A stretch of DNA of 64,000 nucleotides, from positions 434,001 to 498,000 of the forward strand of contig JAIQDT010001101.1 of assembly GCA_021521415.1 (NCBI GenBank), given 5' to 3'. The notes beneath the pieces are model-generated. The model was not told where the DNA came from. It did no database searches and saw only the letters and a program-made list of their open reading frames with translations. Of the stretch, positions 22,024 through 34,820 are shown one piece after another. The stretch comes from Bidens hawaiensis (lineage: Eukaryota > Streptophyta > Magnoliopsida > Asterales > Asteraceae). Positions within the stretch are counted from its first letter, which is position 1. Each line of letters starts with the position of its first letter. The position numbers were made by a program, and so were the translations under genes.

Positions 22024-22922
22024 GTCTAGCCATTTTTCACTTATATTTTCCTTAGCCACATTATTCCCCCTAGTAGTCCATGTTAGCCTTTTCCCGTGTT
22101 TTTCTTTTTAGCCCACTTAGCCATAAAGCCTTTTATTTTTCACCCATTTTTGGTTAGAAATCCGGTTCAGCTAAGTTAGTTTGTTTTTCATTTCATTTTC
22201 ATGTATTTTATCACTTGGGAATATTAGAAGCACAATGCTATCTCCCAAAGTGTTTTATTAGTTTGTATTCATTTGTATAGTTTTCATCAAAAAAAAAGGA
22301 AAAAAGAAAAAAAAGAAAAAAAAAGAAAGAAAGAAAAAACAAATGTCGCAAGAAAATAATAAGAAATTTAGTTCATCATATATTGATGAAGTTTGATTTC
22401 AAAGAGCAATTTTTGGTTCGTTAGCTCTCGGTTTGTTTAGACCACTTGGTTTAGTTAGTTTTACTTTTATAGCTAGCTTAGTTCCGGATTTTCTAACCTT
22501 TTAGCCACTTTTCCCAAAAATTCCTCACCCTAACCCTAAGCCAAATTACAACCCTCAAGTACTCGTGTATTATGCTATGTATGTGTTGGTTAGATTTGAG
22601 CCTTAAACAAGGACATGCTTTGTTTTGTCATCGTCTTGGCATCGAGTGTCCTCAACATACAATATTACATGTATGATCACTAAATATACCGGAGTGTATG
22701 AGTGAACATTGTGAGGTTTGCAAGGTGGGAATGTGATGGCAACAAATGTAATGTTCTTTAGACTATGTCTTCATTTTTAATAGGCTTGTTTGGAAACATC
22801 AATAGTGCTTGCTTGTAAATCTTTTAAAAACTTTGAATGATTATTGCTTGCGGGTTATTCTTGTTTTTGTGGAGTTTGTTTCATTTGCTTGAGGACAAGA
22901 AAAGTTCAAGTGTGAGGATGTT
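22024..22922 (+). other. 3' interior and polypurine tract of Athila-like element
   Basis: Non-coding, with an A-rich low-complexity run (22285-22340). The last bases CAAGTGTGAGGATGTT (from about 22907) form the polypurine tract before the 3' LTR. GAGGACAAGAAAAGTTCAAG just upstream is typical of Athila-like 3' ends. Confidence 0.7.
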
Positions 22923-24839
22923 TGATGTAACACAAAGTGTACACCTTTTAGCATCAAATTATCCTCTTATTTTGGTAAAACTCCATGCAAATCCGTTGTA
23001 TTTAGTACTTAATTGAGTTATTTATTAATTTGCAATTCCGGGCGCCCGCCCGAAGAATAAACGAAGAAAAGATGGCGCTTTTTGGACAAAAATCAAGAAT
23101 CTGCTAAAAGTGCATGACCATGCTAAGAAAGTGCATGACCATGCTGAACAGGTGCATAACGATGCAAGTAAGTGTATGACCATGCTGATCAAGTTGCACC
23201 ATCATGCGCTTTTAGTGCACCACCGTGCACCTTTATTGGAACCCGTGCACATCTGATATCGTGCCAAAAGTGCATGACGATGCTACGAAAGTGCATGACC
23301 ATGCTGAGAAATTGCACCATCATGCGCTTTATATGCATGATGGTGCACCTTTATTGGAACCCGTGCACATCTACTATCGTGCCAAAAGTGAAACTGCACC
23401 ATCATGCACTTTTTGTGCACCACCGTGCACTCCCGAGGGCACGAGCCTGTGCAGTATCCGATGCCGAGGACAAGACACATCAACTTTGAAAGTGCACTAG
23501 CTAGTGCCGGAAACGCACGACCATGCCCTTTTTGTGCATGACCATGCACCTTTTTGGAACCTGCAACTCTGAGCATCCGAAAGTGAAAGTTTGACTTACC
23601 TAAAATAGTGCACGACCATGAACTTTTTGTGCATGACCGTGCACTTTGCCCAGAAGCTTATAAACACTCATTTTAACTTCATTTTGGGGTTTGGAGTCTT
23701 GGGAATTCTCTCTCAACCAAGTGCAGCATTTTTAGGGGATTCTTGGAGGCTTCCACCAACACAATATTCATCATTCCATCCTTCAATCCTTGCTTGATCT
23801 TAGTTTGCATTCCTTTGTTCTTGAACATGTTTTGTAAGCTTATTTCTAGTTTTATTGTAGTTTTATTAAGCCTTATGGGCTAATTACTTTTGCTATCTAG
23901 ACAATGTTGAAACTCTTGTTAATGTGATATATTATCTATGCATGATTTTGGTAAAGTGGTGTTCTTTCAAGAATATGGTTGAGTTTATAAGTTGATATTG
24001 ATGGTGTTCATGCTTGTTATAGTTACATAACCTTGTTAGTTTTGCAAATGTTTAGGCATTCATGTTGGAAAACTATGTTCTAGATGTTTGTTTGTAAACT
24101 TTAAATGCTCATGAAATCTTTGTTTACATTACTAAGTTAGGAATGACTAGTAAAAATTAACTTGGTTATATAATTATTGATGAGTATGAAACCCTACACT
24201 TAATATTGGAAAATTGATGAGTGTTGTTATGATTCTTGACTTGGTGATGACTTGCTAGTTAAAGTTTCATAAGTTTATATTAATTTCATGAATTTGGCTA
24301 CTTTAGTGTAATCTTAGGTGGTTAGAATGTTGTTCATGCTAGCTTTCCTTTGATTATGAGACTTTGTTGTTTTGACAAACAAGTTAGTCTATGTTTATCT
24401 TTTGATTGAAAACCCATCATGATGATTATTTCCTAGTATTAGGTTGCTTTATTGAAATCTAGTATTTATGTTTAGATTCATGATGTTTTGCCATATCATT
24501 GCTATTTTTTCATGTTAGTAGAGTGGATTCTTGTCTAGGTAGTTTGTTGGACTGATTGTTTTTCTTGTATTTTTATTTGCTTTGTTTTCATTGTATGTTA
24601 GTTTAATTAGTTAAATATTTAAATCAATATTTATTTGTTCGGTTGGTCATTTACAACGATTTAGTACTAGAAAGTTGTCGTGTCCATGGATTGATACTCG
24701 GTTCTTACCAACACTTTATTACAAACGATAGGTACACTTGCCTTTTATGTGTGGTTTAGTTGTAGGTGAAAACCTATTTTAAAACCCGATTTGTGTGGAA
24801 CTTTTACTTAAATATTTATATATATATTCACACACGGCA
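22923..24839 (+). repeat. 3' LTR of Athila-like element
   Basis: 1,917 bp, starting TGATGTAACAC, ending CACACACGGCA; partner of 2882-4777. It has one extra 21-base unit of the GTGCATGACCATGC array. The next five bases, TTTAC (24840-24844), duplicate 2877-2881. Confidence 0.92.
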
Positions 24840-26022
24840 TTTACATAAGCTTCAAACATACAAGGATTATAGTAATGTTTCCTTACAATTAAGAAACACA
24901 TATTTTTTATTCAAAAGGATATAGTCAAAATATAGTTTCTTAACAATTAAGAAACATAGCATTTCATACACAAGGAATATAGTTAAAAATATTGTTTTTT
25001 TATAAGTAAGAAACATAAGATTTTACATTCAAAGCTAGCAGTCAATGAATGTTTGTTCTTGAAGAAGAAACAGATTATAGATGTTTCTTCATGAAGAAGA
25101 AACTCAGCATATGATTAGTAAATAAACAGAAAGACTACAAGTATAAATATTTCATTCAAACAAATGATCAATCAAGGTTTAAAGCTATTTAAAACCAGAC
25201 TAAAGGTCTATAGCTGGATCAAGAAACGAACCGAGTATTTATATAAACCTATTTTATAGGTCAATCAATCAATCATCACAGTCAAGGTTTCAAACGAGAT
25301 CACCATATCATTCAGAACATACAATCACATGTGAATAGTTAACCTATTCAATCAATCAAAGCATATTTATACTCGATATGATGAACGGGTGTTTGTCTTA
25401 ACGAGTCAGTCAATGTTTACATAAGATCATGTGATCTTTAAAATGTTATAATACAATATAGAAAATACAAGCAACTCAGACCGAGTGCACATGGGTCTGG
25501 ATCCAAACATAACTGTTCAACCCAATCAGTCAAAGGCCAGGTGGCCATGGGGTAACGGTCATAACTAGTTCTCCTTACAGGGGCTATATACATATAGCTC
25601 GGGAGAACACTTATGTGTGTGTAGGGGAGTGGTACAAAGCCCAGATGTAGAAATACATGTGCTGAGTGTACTGAAAACTATAATTGTACTGTAATCGTCA
25701 TTCAAATATTTTATAGAGTCATACTTGTTCACCAGCATATAGCTGACGTACTTTTCCCCGCATTTCAGGGAAACATATTAGCACATGTAGCAAGGAATAT
25801 AGTCATTCATGAAGATAGACGTTCGCAAGGTAGAGATGGCTCAGTTTTAAACATAATTTTTAAATCAAACACTCGGGTATTTATTATCCGAGCAAAGTTT
25901 CAAATAAATTAATATTTTATTATAACCAAAGTCTTCCGCTAAAATAAACCGCAACTCTGATGTATTTACAAAACATGTACAACAATTGGTCATACGCCTA
26001 GGCCCTAAGCCGGGGTGTAACA
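24840..26022 (+). mobile_element. 5' LTR of gag-only Tekay-like element, right part
   Basis: Continues the LTR interrupted at 2881. The order matches the complement of 40079-41304 (TTTACATAAGCTTCAAACATAC onwards), then the ACTAAAGGTCT and GGATCCAAACATAAC blocks, ending CCTAAGCCGGGGTGTAACA at 26022. It is followed by the PBS. Confidence 0.9.
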
Positions 26023-26025
26023 GGT

Positions 26026-26037
26026 TGGTATCAGAGA
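26026..26037 (+). other. Primer binding site (initiator tRNA-Met type)
   Basis: TGGTATCAGAGA four bases after the LTR end; last position differs from the usual TGGTATCAGAGC. It marks the start of the plus-strand gag-only element's body. Confidence 0.85.
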
Positions 26038-26092
26038 CATCGATCTTAGCAAATTACGTATTTAATCATACCTAGGCTTTGATCAGAGATAG

Positions 26093-27971
26093 TGTCACAC
26101 CCCCATCTTCGGCTTAGGAGTGTGAACCATAGTTGGTACCACATTTGTAAATAAATCAGAGTTGCGGGTTAATGCGGAAGACTTAAATAAACATGTGGTT
26201 TTAAAGTTAACATATTTATATTACAAAAGACGAGACTAAAGTCTCGTTTAGTATTTACTTGTTTATATGTTTTTACAAAACATCACATTTTAATATTTAA
26301 ACAAAATTATCCGAGCCATCGGATTCTTGAGCTTCTTCGTCCTTTAAGCTCTAATCTTGGTTACCTGCAAAATGTTATAAAATACGTCAGCAACGAATGC
26401 TGGTGAATATGCTGACGTAAAAATATTTTATTTACTTAAATACCCCTCGAGACCACGTAAGTCTCGTCCCACCTTGGCTTAGGAATAATCAAGTTACAAT
26501 AAAAATCATTATAAATTTGAGTCTCTACACTAGGTCACCCCAGCAAAACATCGCAGCGTTTCGACATAATTAGGTACCATAAATATACACAATGTCATTC
26601 TCACTCGAACATACTTTGTTCGGCCCATCGTGGCTGGAGGTCGTGACCAGGCATGGTGCGATGTGCCCACCGCATACCACATATGTAAGGATCCAGACAA
26701 ACGTATACTACAGCCTGAGGGCTAGGCTCATACTCTTATTTACAATGTTTTTAGAGACACGTAGCCTCATGTAAAGTTTTACACATAACACGTTTGATTT
26801 GTTTGAAAACAAGTTTGTAAAAGTGGGGCGTATTCACCTTTTGATAGGGATCGGTTTCCAACACCGTCCGTGAGTTCTTCTCTTGCTATCTCGCACCTAT
26901 AGTACGAGTATAACTTTTGTTAGTCGGATACACGATCCGGCTTAAGCCTTTTAGTCTTATTTATCTCGATGAACCTTTAGTTCATAATCTCTTTTACTTT
27001 AAAACCTTTAGTTTTAATAGTATGTTATAAACCTTTAGTTTATTCTTAAAACCCGACGTTTCTTTTCTTTAAGAAACTTATTCTTTTCTTTATTATTTAA
27101 GAATACTCATTATTCTTAAATAATATATTTTATAACAACGATTAATCATATTCATATATTTACTCACATATTTGTTTTCATTTTTCTTTTCTTTATTTTA
27201 TATGTTTCATCGTTTATCGAGAATAACTTCGACTTGGGTATTAAGCCTTCATAATATTTTACTATATTTTGGTCGGGCATCATGCCTACCTTTGTTGGCT
27301 TAGAAATACCCTAGTTACTTGGGCAGCACTTCGACGCCAATTGCTCTTTTCTACTATTGGCACGCTTCTCGAGACACCAACACTTCTTGGCACGCACTTC
27401 GAGACGATTGCCGGAACGTTGGGACAGTACTTTCTTGTTTGGAATATCGTCGGGGAATGGCACAAATATCGAGGTTTCGAGGCACGTTTATCGAGGTGGA
27501 TCAATGACACGCTTTTCAAGGTTTAGAGAGAGAGTAGTGAGAGAGTAATATGTGTGTTTTGGGATGAGATGGATCTGAACTCGTAGCTGCCTATTTATAG
27601 GCTGAAATTGAATCCCGTCGCAGTAAGCGACGGGTCCCTTGGAAAGCCATTAGCGTACCGCGACGTAGGCTTGATGAATCAGTGGGTAGACCTTCCACGT
27701 GGTGACACGTGGCAGGCGCCGAGCCACGTGGCGAACGTGTTGCCACGTGGTGACACGTGGCGGCAAACGTTGCCACCGTGTGCCACGTGTCACTGCGTGT
27801 CAGATACGCCATCGCGGTACGCGATGGGACTCTCTTCTGATCCATCACGTAGCGCGATGGGTCAAGAATTTAGAATTTTCATTTTAGCCCTTTGAGTTTG
27901 GAATTTGGCAAAATTGGTCCCTTGACTTTGGAAACTTGACATTTATGGCCCAAAATTTACGTGATGTTACA
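26093..27971 (-). mobile_element. Solo Tekay-like LTR
   Basis: 1,879 bp, TGTCACACCCCCATC...GTGATGTTACA, closely similar to 13168-15063 and including the CACGTG array (27697-27800). GATAG occurs at 26088-26092 and 27972-27976. No internal region remains. It lies just behind the PBS of the gag-only element. Confidence 0.94.
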
Positions 27972-27976
27972 GATAG

Positions 27977-28689
27977 ATATCAATCTTATAAATAAGAGCC
28001 ATCGGTTTCAATAAATTAGGTATTAATGTATTAGTACCTAAGCTTTAAATACATGTTGAATGAAGTAGAGATAAGCAAAGATCGAAAAGTTTATATATTC
28101 CTAATGATAATCTGTACAAACTACTTGGAGCATATACGCCAAGTAGCTAGACATTCAATCACTACAGTTAAATCTGAGCCATCAGATATGGCTAGTAATT
28201 ACAGCTATTATACGAGCTTTATCAGTCAAGAACAATCTATAAGTTCCTAATTTAACAAAAGAGACATAAATAAACCTAGAAAGAGAATTGGAAATTTCTC
28301 ATGTGTAGTCTGTACACAAGGTATGTACTAGTCATTTCAGGAACATACAAAAGAGGACAAAGTAATTATACCTCAATAGAACCTTATCAATTATCATCAA
28401 GATATTCGAAAAATGTTATGGTAATATACAATTTCCTTAATATCATCTCTCAATAAAAAGGAAAAACATATGAATTATGCCCATAACGAATAACCCCAAG
28501 GAAAAGTTAGTTGAAGTCCAAGAAAAAGAAGAAGCAAAGTTAAAAAGAAATTCTTCTAAGAGTATGACAAAATTATTAGACGTTTCATAATCAAAAGATT
28601 TCTAGTACTTATAGAATTAAGATTCACATACCATGTAGTAAATCATCAGTATATAAGTTTCTTTCACACTGATGCAATTCTATTTACAG
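27977..28689 (+). other. Leader of gag-only element
   Basis: Continues the sequence interrupted at 26092. A/T-rich, with short frames only; no recognisable domain before the gag start region near 28690. Confidence 0.5.
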
Positions 28690-29780
28690 AATGACGAACT
28701 TAAATAGTCAAGCAAATAATGATGAAGTTTCCAATCAAATAAGCAACAAGAACATGACAGAACCTGATCATGAGATTCATGAACAATATTTAGTCAAAGT
28801 GCAAGAGATAATTCATGACACAATAACTCCCTCACGAATGCGATGAAAGAAGAGATACATAGAATTAAACATTCAAATAAGGTCGTTAGAAACCAACGTC
28901 ATGATAAAAGCATTCAGAATCTCAAGACTGATAGTCGATTCAATAATAAGCTCAAGAACCCTTAAGTAACTCAAGGTTGTAGTTTTAAGGATTTCAAAAC
29001 CTATGAACCAAAAGAATTTTATGGAAACCAAGGTGTTATACCGACTTTACGATGGATTGAGGAAATCGAGTCCATCTTCATCATTAGTCAATGTACTGAG
29101 ATTCAAAAGATCCAATACACATCTCTAAATTTTAAAGGTGAAGCTCTAAAATGGTGGAACACTCTAATCGTGTGAAAGGGCAGAGAAACCTTGTATCAAG
29201 TGAAATGGGAAGCATTTAAAGAACTCGTATTACAACAGTTTTGCCCCATACTAGAAGCCAATCATATTCAAACTAAGATAGATGTTACAAATCTCATAGA
29301 GTACAATACTAAGTTTCTTGAATATTACCAATCAACTCCTCGTCTAGACAACTTAGAATACTACAGAGTTATTCAAACATATCAGGATTACCCAAAGAGA
29401 TAGGAGATATAGTAAGAACCCATAAGCCTCAAACAACCTCCTCGGCTATGGAATTGGCCAAATATTTGATTAATAGTATGGAAAGAAAAACAGAGGTTAA
29501 AGAGAAAAATAGTATAAGAAAGAAAGAAAAAGCAACAGTCAAACAAATGAAGAAGATCAACCAGGAGAAAACATTTGAATACAACAGACCAATCTGTCAG
29601 AATTGTGGTAAACGACATTATGGAAAATGTCGAAAACAAAATAAGAACAATACTTTAGTCACATGTACTTTCTGTAACAAAAACGGACATTCTAAAGAAG
29701 ACTGTAGAAGGAAAGCAGTTGCATGCTTCAAATGTGGAGAAAAATGACATTTTAAAAGTGAATGTTCAAAAACACAATAA
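28690..29780 (+). pseudogene. gag of the gag-only Tekay-like element, broken
   Basis: From ATG 28690 several phases must be combined. Recognisable parts are CSFKDFKTYEPKEFYGNQG and RWIEEIE near 28975-29070 (same pattern as gag at 18717-18325), KWEAFKELVLQQFCP at 29204-29250, and a zinc-knuckle block: CQNCGKRHYGKC near 29598, CTFCNKNGHSKEDC near 29670, and a third CFKCGEK...HFKSEC whose middle codon is TGA (29746-29748). No protease, RT or integrase follows. Confidence 0.8.
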
Positions 29781-30517
29781 GCAATGAAAAGATCAGCAAC
29801 AACAACAATAGAAAGGAGGAAAAACAAGGAACATCTGATAACTAAGTATAAAAGCAAACAAGAGGATAAGAAATAAATAGTTAACTCTTGTAACCGTTTG
29901 TAAACTCGTGTTTAAACGAGAAGTTTTGTAATAGAAAAAGGGTATTTAAATCCCTAATGTATATAAAAAAGGATATTAGCATACACATATTGTCTTCGAA
30001 AAGTTCTCGAAATACAAGAAACTTTGTTATTTAATCATCATCTATAGAAAGATGAAATAAAGAAAATGAATTAAACTAAGACATAATAATATCCGAACTT
30101 TGAAAGTTCGAAGGTATCATTGATAAACGGAAGGAATCCGTCAAAATCAGGAAGTAAAGGATTAGATGATTCAAGAAAGGATATCTTGAAAGTTATCGAG
30201 ATGAATAAATTAAAAGGATTTAGTAGAGGCAATCTAGTTAACATCGGCAAATGTTTAGAATACAAAAAGTAAGGTAAATAGTTAAACACAACTGGCCACT
30301 GTGCTTAGCAATTTACAATTACTTATGGCATTCTGAACTATTAACTGAATACATAATCCAAAAGATGTGAGTTAACAACAATTCAGGAATTTCAATCATT
30401 TAAACATTTCGAGTTAAACTCGAGAAATGGATTTGAAGGAATCTGATACTAAAGTTATAAGCAAGAAATCATTCACAGCGAATCTCGAGGACGAGATTCA
30501 TTCCAAGGTGGGGAGGA
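29781..30517 (+). other. Residual 3' interior and polypurine tract
   Basis: Non-coding sequence where pol should be, indicating a deletion of about 4 kb relative to full Tekay-like elements. It ends with GAATCTCGAGGACGAGATTC, a short inverted repeat, and the tract TTCCAAGGTGGGGAGGA (30501-30517). Confidence 0.7.
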
Positions 30518-32470
30518 TGTAACATCCCCAAAATTTCGATCCAAATATGACAACTTGGTAAAGTTGAAGGATCAAAATTATTCTCAAAAAAATAAGTAAT
30601 GAGAAAAATTAAAATAAAGAAAATAAAACCATTCTATAATGAAATAAAAATATCCCATAAATAAAGTTATCTTATGTTAAGGATATGGAATAAGAAAATT
30701 CCATCCAATATGGAAAGATGTAAGAAAGTGAAAACAATCCACATGGGTATAAATAAGGAAGTTAAAACTCATCCCATATGGAAAGTGGTAAAGAAATAGA
30801 AGCTCTTTATAAGGAAGAGATTTTCCATAGTAATATTCTTTTATGCCTAGCATTCACCCAGTGGTCCTAGCGGAGGGTGCGAAGCACCCGACGCGCACAG
30901 GCACGGGCGAGGAGTGAGGACGATGGCGATGGCGACGACGACGGGGGTTGGATGCAATGTGGTGCTTTGGTGGCACACGCTCGCATAGCCGCGAGCCGCT
31001 TGAGAGCCGACTTATTGTTTTTGGAATATGAAGGTAAAACCAAGATGTCACAAGTTACATAAGACAAGGGATCAAAATGTAAAAATTGACTTCGGGAAGC
31101 CATCGCGCTACATGAGCCTAGGACAAAGGTCATCGCGTATCGCGATGGACCTTAATGATTCAGCGGACACGTGTCGGCATAATGTATGACGGCGGATAAT
31201 ATACGGCGCCGCGATACGCGATGAGATAACCAGGACCCATCGCGTATCGCGATGGGTTGTGAAATCAGCCTATAAATAGGAGGCTCACGGCTCATTTCCA
31301 TTTCACACCAAACTTTTTCTCTCTCTAGAATTACTCTCTCTACCTCGATTTCCGTGCCCCGACCCGACAATCGTCAACTCGTAATTTGTGCCATATACCG
31401 ACGATACCTTGAAGTGCGTGCCACTCGAAGATAACCAGACAATCTATCTCAAAGTACGTGCACAACACGACGGCCATCATATGCCACCTCGTTTTGCGTG
31501 CCAAGCCTCGTTTTGATTAGTAATAAACAGAAAGACTACAAGTCTAAGTATTTCATTCAAACAAATGATCAATCAAGGTTTAAAGCTATTTAAAACCAGA
31601 CTAAAGGTCTGTGGCCGGATCAAAAAACGATCCGGGTATTTATATAAACCTATTTTATAGGTCAATCATCAATCAATCAATCAATCGTCCACAGTCAAGG
31701 TTTCAAACGAGATCACCATATCATTCAGAACAGACAATCACAGGTGAATAATTCACGTTAACCTATTCAATCAATTAAAACATATTTATACTCGATAAGA
31801 TGAATGGGTGCTTGTCTTAACGATCCAGCCAATGTTTACATAAGATTATGTGATCTTTAAAACGTTATAATACAATATAGAAAATAAAAGCAACTCAGAC
31901 CGAGTACACATGTGTCTGGATCCAAACATAACTGTTCAACCCAATCAGTCAAAGGCCAGGTGGCCGTGGGGTAACGGTCATAACTAGTTCTCCTTGCAGG
32001 GGCTATATACATATAGCTCGGGAGAACTCTTGTGTGTGTGTGTAGGGGAGTGGTACAAAGCCCAGATGTAGAAATACATGTGTTGAGTGTACAGAAAACT
32101 ATAATTGTACTGTAATCGTCATTCAAATATTTTATAGAGTCATAAGTGTTCACCAGCATATAGCTGACGCATTTTTCCCCACGTTTCAGCGAAACATATT
32201 AGCACAGGTAGCAAGGAATATAGTCATTCATGAAGATAGACGCTCGCAAGGTAGAGATGGCTCAGTTTTAAATTATTAAAATATAATAAAGATTTAAACA
32301 TAATTTTTAAGTCAAACACTCGGGTATTTATTATCCGAGCAAAGTTTCAAATACATTAATATTTTATTATAACCAAAGTCTTCCGCTAAAATAAACCGCA
32401 ACTCTGATGTATTTACAAAACAGGTACCAACTATTGGTCATACGCCTAGGCCCTAAGCCGGGGTGTGACA
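30518..32470 (+). repeat. 3' LTR of gag-only Tekay-like element
   Basis: 1,953 bp, TGTAACATCCCC...CCGGGGTGTGACA. TATAAATA near 31271. Compared with the 5' LTR it lacks a few hundred bases, joined at about 31515 (CTCGTTTTG to ATTAGTAATAAAC). The next five bases, GTACA, would be the TSD; the left copy is outside the window. Confidence 0.9.
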
Positions 32471-33270
32471 GTACAGGTTCAATACTAAAACAATCAAAGA
32501 ACTTTGACAGTTCTTTCACAATGTGTAGATATTTGATTAGTTTTTCTCCTTTAACAGCATATGAGCCATTAAATTGGTTAGTTATTAATAACAAAACTAT
32601 ATACACCTGAAGATACCTGATCCTCATGTGTTTAACCTGTTGCAAACTTGCAATCAGAGCTTCATACTCTGCTTCATTATTTGTGGCTTGAAACTCACAG
32701 GATATAGACTGGGTATTATGTCCCCCTGTGGCGATTTCATTATGATACCTAATTATGTTCCTTTGACGTTGGATGCTCCATCTGTGAACATGATCCAATG
32801 ATCCTTGGTTTCTTCTAGTTGTTGAATCTCCAAGTCAGCTTCTTTCTGCATGTCACTACTGAAATCAGCCACAAAGTCTGCAAATGCTTGTGACTTGATG
32901 GCTGTTCTTGGCTCATACTGAATATCATACGCACTCAGCTTCACGGCCCATTTGGCCATCCTTCCTGACAATTCTGGCTTTCTAAGCACATTCTTAACAG
33001 GATAATTAGTTCTCAGAATAATAGTATGAGTTTTAAAGTAATGTCTTAATTTAGTAGAAGCCATTATAAGTGCAAGAATTAATTTTTTAAAATGAGAATA
33101 TCTGGCTTCAGCATCTAGAACACTTTTACTTACATAATAAACATGATGTTCTTCACCCTCATGATCCTTTACAAGGACATCACTTACTGCATTTCCCGAG
33201 ACAGCTAGGTATAAGGATAAGGGTTCACCATCTATTGACTTCATTAATGCTGGTGTTGAGGATAAGTAAT
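32471..33270 (-). pseudogene. Tat-clade pol fragment: RNase H plus second (archaeal-type) RNase H
   Basis: Minus-strand frames 33352-32753 and 32798-32471. First RNase H: LYLAVSGNAVSDVLV, YYVSKSVLDAEARYSHFKK, LRKPELSGRMAKWAVKL. Then a second RNase H start, IMFTDGASN, and NNEAEYEALIASL. Dual RNase H is a hallmark of the Tat clade. The frame shifts between the two, and it is cut at 32471 by the gag-only element. It belongs with 34519-34820 and 38887-40078. Confidence 0.85.
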
Positions 33271-34518
33271 CTGATGGTCGGGTATTTTGTATATATATTA
33301 GTGTATTATTATGTAGTTTTGTTGAGTATATTGTTGAACTTTGGTACTTCACACATGCATTTGTATTTCATGTCATTGATCGTTAAATATGCTAAATTTG
33401 AGACTTGTACGAGCATGGAATGATATCTCGGAAAGAGCGGAGCATTATTTGATGTCTTGAGAAGTGTTACAAGGATTAGGCAAGAGTATAGATGAGAAAT
33501 CATAAGCCGATGCTAAAATTGGCCAAGATAGGTTTGCAAAACGCGATTAAGAAGTAAAACGAGCATATCATGGGCTAGAAAATGAGTTACGGGACCCATA
33601 ATATATGAATTTTGGGTTTCTCGACGAGAGGAATCTGAATATGAGGTTTTCTTAGGTCGAAATACGCGATGGCATGAGGTTATGGCCATCGCGTATCGCC
33701 ATGGACATAAAAAACGGGAAAATCAGGTTTTGACCTATATCTTCTATTTTACGAACCCTAATCAATTATCACGACTTCCAGCAACTGTTAGGCGATTTTG
33801 GGTGAATTCCAGGGCTACCAATCATCTCTTGATCAATCCTAATGGTCTTCCTCGTCATAAGAAGATTTATCGATTACGATGCTCGGCTAGTCTTCTCCGA
33901 ATCATACCCGGGATGTAAAGTATGTATTATTTTCAGTTTTCTCGTGTACTAAGAACGAATACTTTGTAACTCTTATTGATTAATCTATGAGTATTGATGT
34001 TTAGTATTGTTGTGCATTCAGTCGGTTTAGGTTTACGTTGATCAGAACGATTAGTTTGTCGGTTGCTATAATTATTGCTCATAGGACTGTTTTGACTAGT
34101 TGAATTCAATGAAGCATGCAATTGCCCTTAGTTGAGTCACACTGGTAGGGATTGTTTGATAACCAGTGTCGTGTGTTAGTGATTGTTGGTGCCTAAGGTT
34201 TAGCTCGTTAGCCAGTTTGTGTTAATCTGTGATAGTTAATCTGTTAGGTTGCATGAGACTACTGTTTATATACATATACTTGAACCCCGGGTATGATTTG
34301 CTTTTATTAATTGATTGAAACTTGTTTACTCGTTTGTTTGCTTAATTCTTAATTCAAACTATTGCTTGTGTGATCAGCACTAAAATCTGCTACTTCATAA
34401 TATTGAAACTGTTTACACGATTTGCATTGACCACATACTCCTGGTGGATACAATACCTTATTTACCCCTATCTACTTAGGTTATTTAGGTTTTTGGATGA
34501 CTTGAACGACGGTTATCA
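33271..34518 (+). mobile_element. Solo LTR, separate gypsy-like family
   Basis: 1,248 bp, TGATGGTCGGG...GACGGTTATCA, with TAATC at 33266-33270 and 34519-34523. Taking it out restores the Tat RNase H reading in phase (FKDY followed by LSSTPALMKS). It contains one ATCGCGTATCGCCATGG palindrome near 33690. Strand is uncertain. Confidence 0.88.
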
Positions 34519-34820
34519 TAATCCTTGAAGGCTTTGAGCGCAGCCTCATGTTTCTCCGTCCACTCGAATTTTTTATTCTTTCTAAGGATATCATAGAAAT
34601 CCATACACTTCCCCGAGGATCGAGAGATGAACCTATTCAAGGCTGCAATTCTTCCCGTCAACCTTTGTACATCCTTTGCATTCGCGGGGGACTTTAGGTT
34701 GATGATGGCCTATATTTGCTCCGGGCTAGCCTCTATACCCCTATTAGTGACCATATAACCAAGGAATTTTCCCGTCTTAACACCAAAATGGCATTTATAT
34801 GGATTGAATTTCATGTTATA
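34519..34820 (-). pseudogene. Tat-clade pol fragment: end of RT
   Basis: Minus strand reads MKFNPYKCHFGVKTGKFLGY, EASPEQ, then LTGRIAALNRFISRSSGK and KKFEWTEKHEAALKAFKDY, the RT thumb/connection of Tat elements. One in-frame stop is visible near 34710. Bounded by insertions on both sides. Confidence 0.82.

Larger units (their letters stand above)
2882..24839 (+). mobile_element. Athila-like non-autonomous LTR retrotransposon (host of nested insertions)
   Basis: Complete element with 5' LTR 2882-4777 and 3' LTR 22923-24839, flanked by TTTAC at 2877-2881 and 24840-24844. The PBS begins TGGCGCTG at 4784. The polypurine tract AAGTGTGAGGATGTT precedes the 3' LTR. After removing nested insertions (5724-6182, 6188-9407, 9797-12092, 13168-22018) only about 3.3 kb of internal sequence remains. 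It encodes short frames with a CCHC-like motif but no protease, reverse transcriptase or integrase. It must therefore have moved in trans. It inserted into a Tekay-like LTR, whose two halves read continuously across the junction. Confidence 0.9.

Noticed and set aside
26592..27548. Several 60-85-codon frames in the solo LTR
   Set aside because: The same frames recur in each LTR copy with frame-breaking differences; LTR sequence, not genes.
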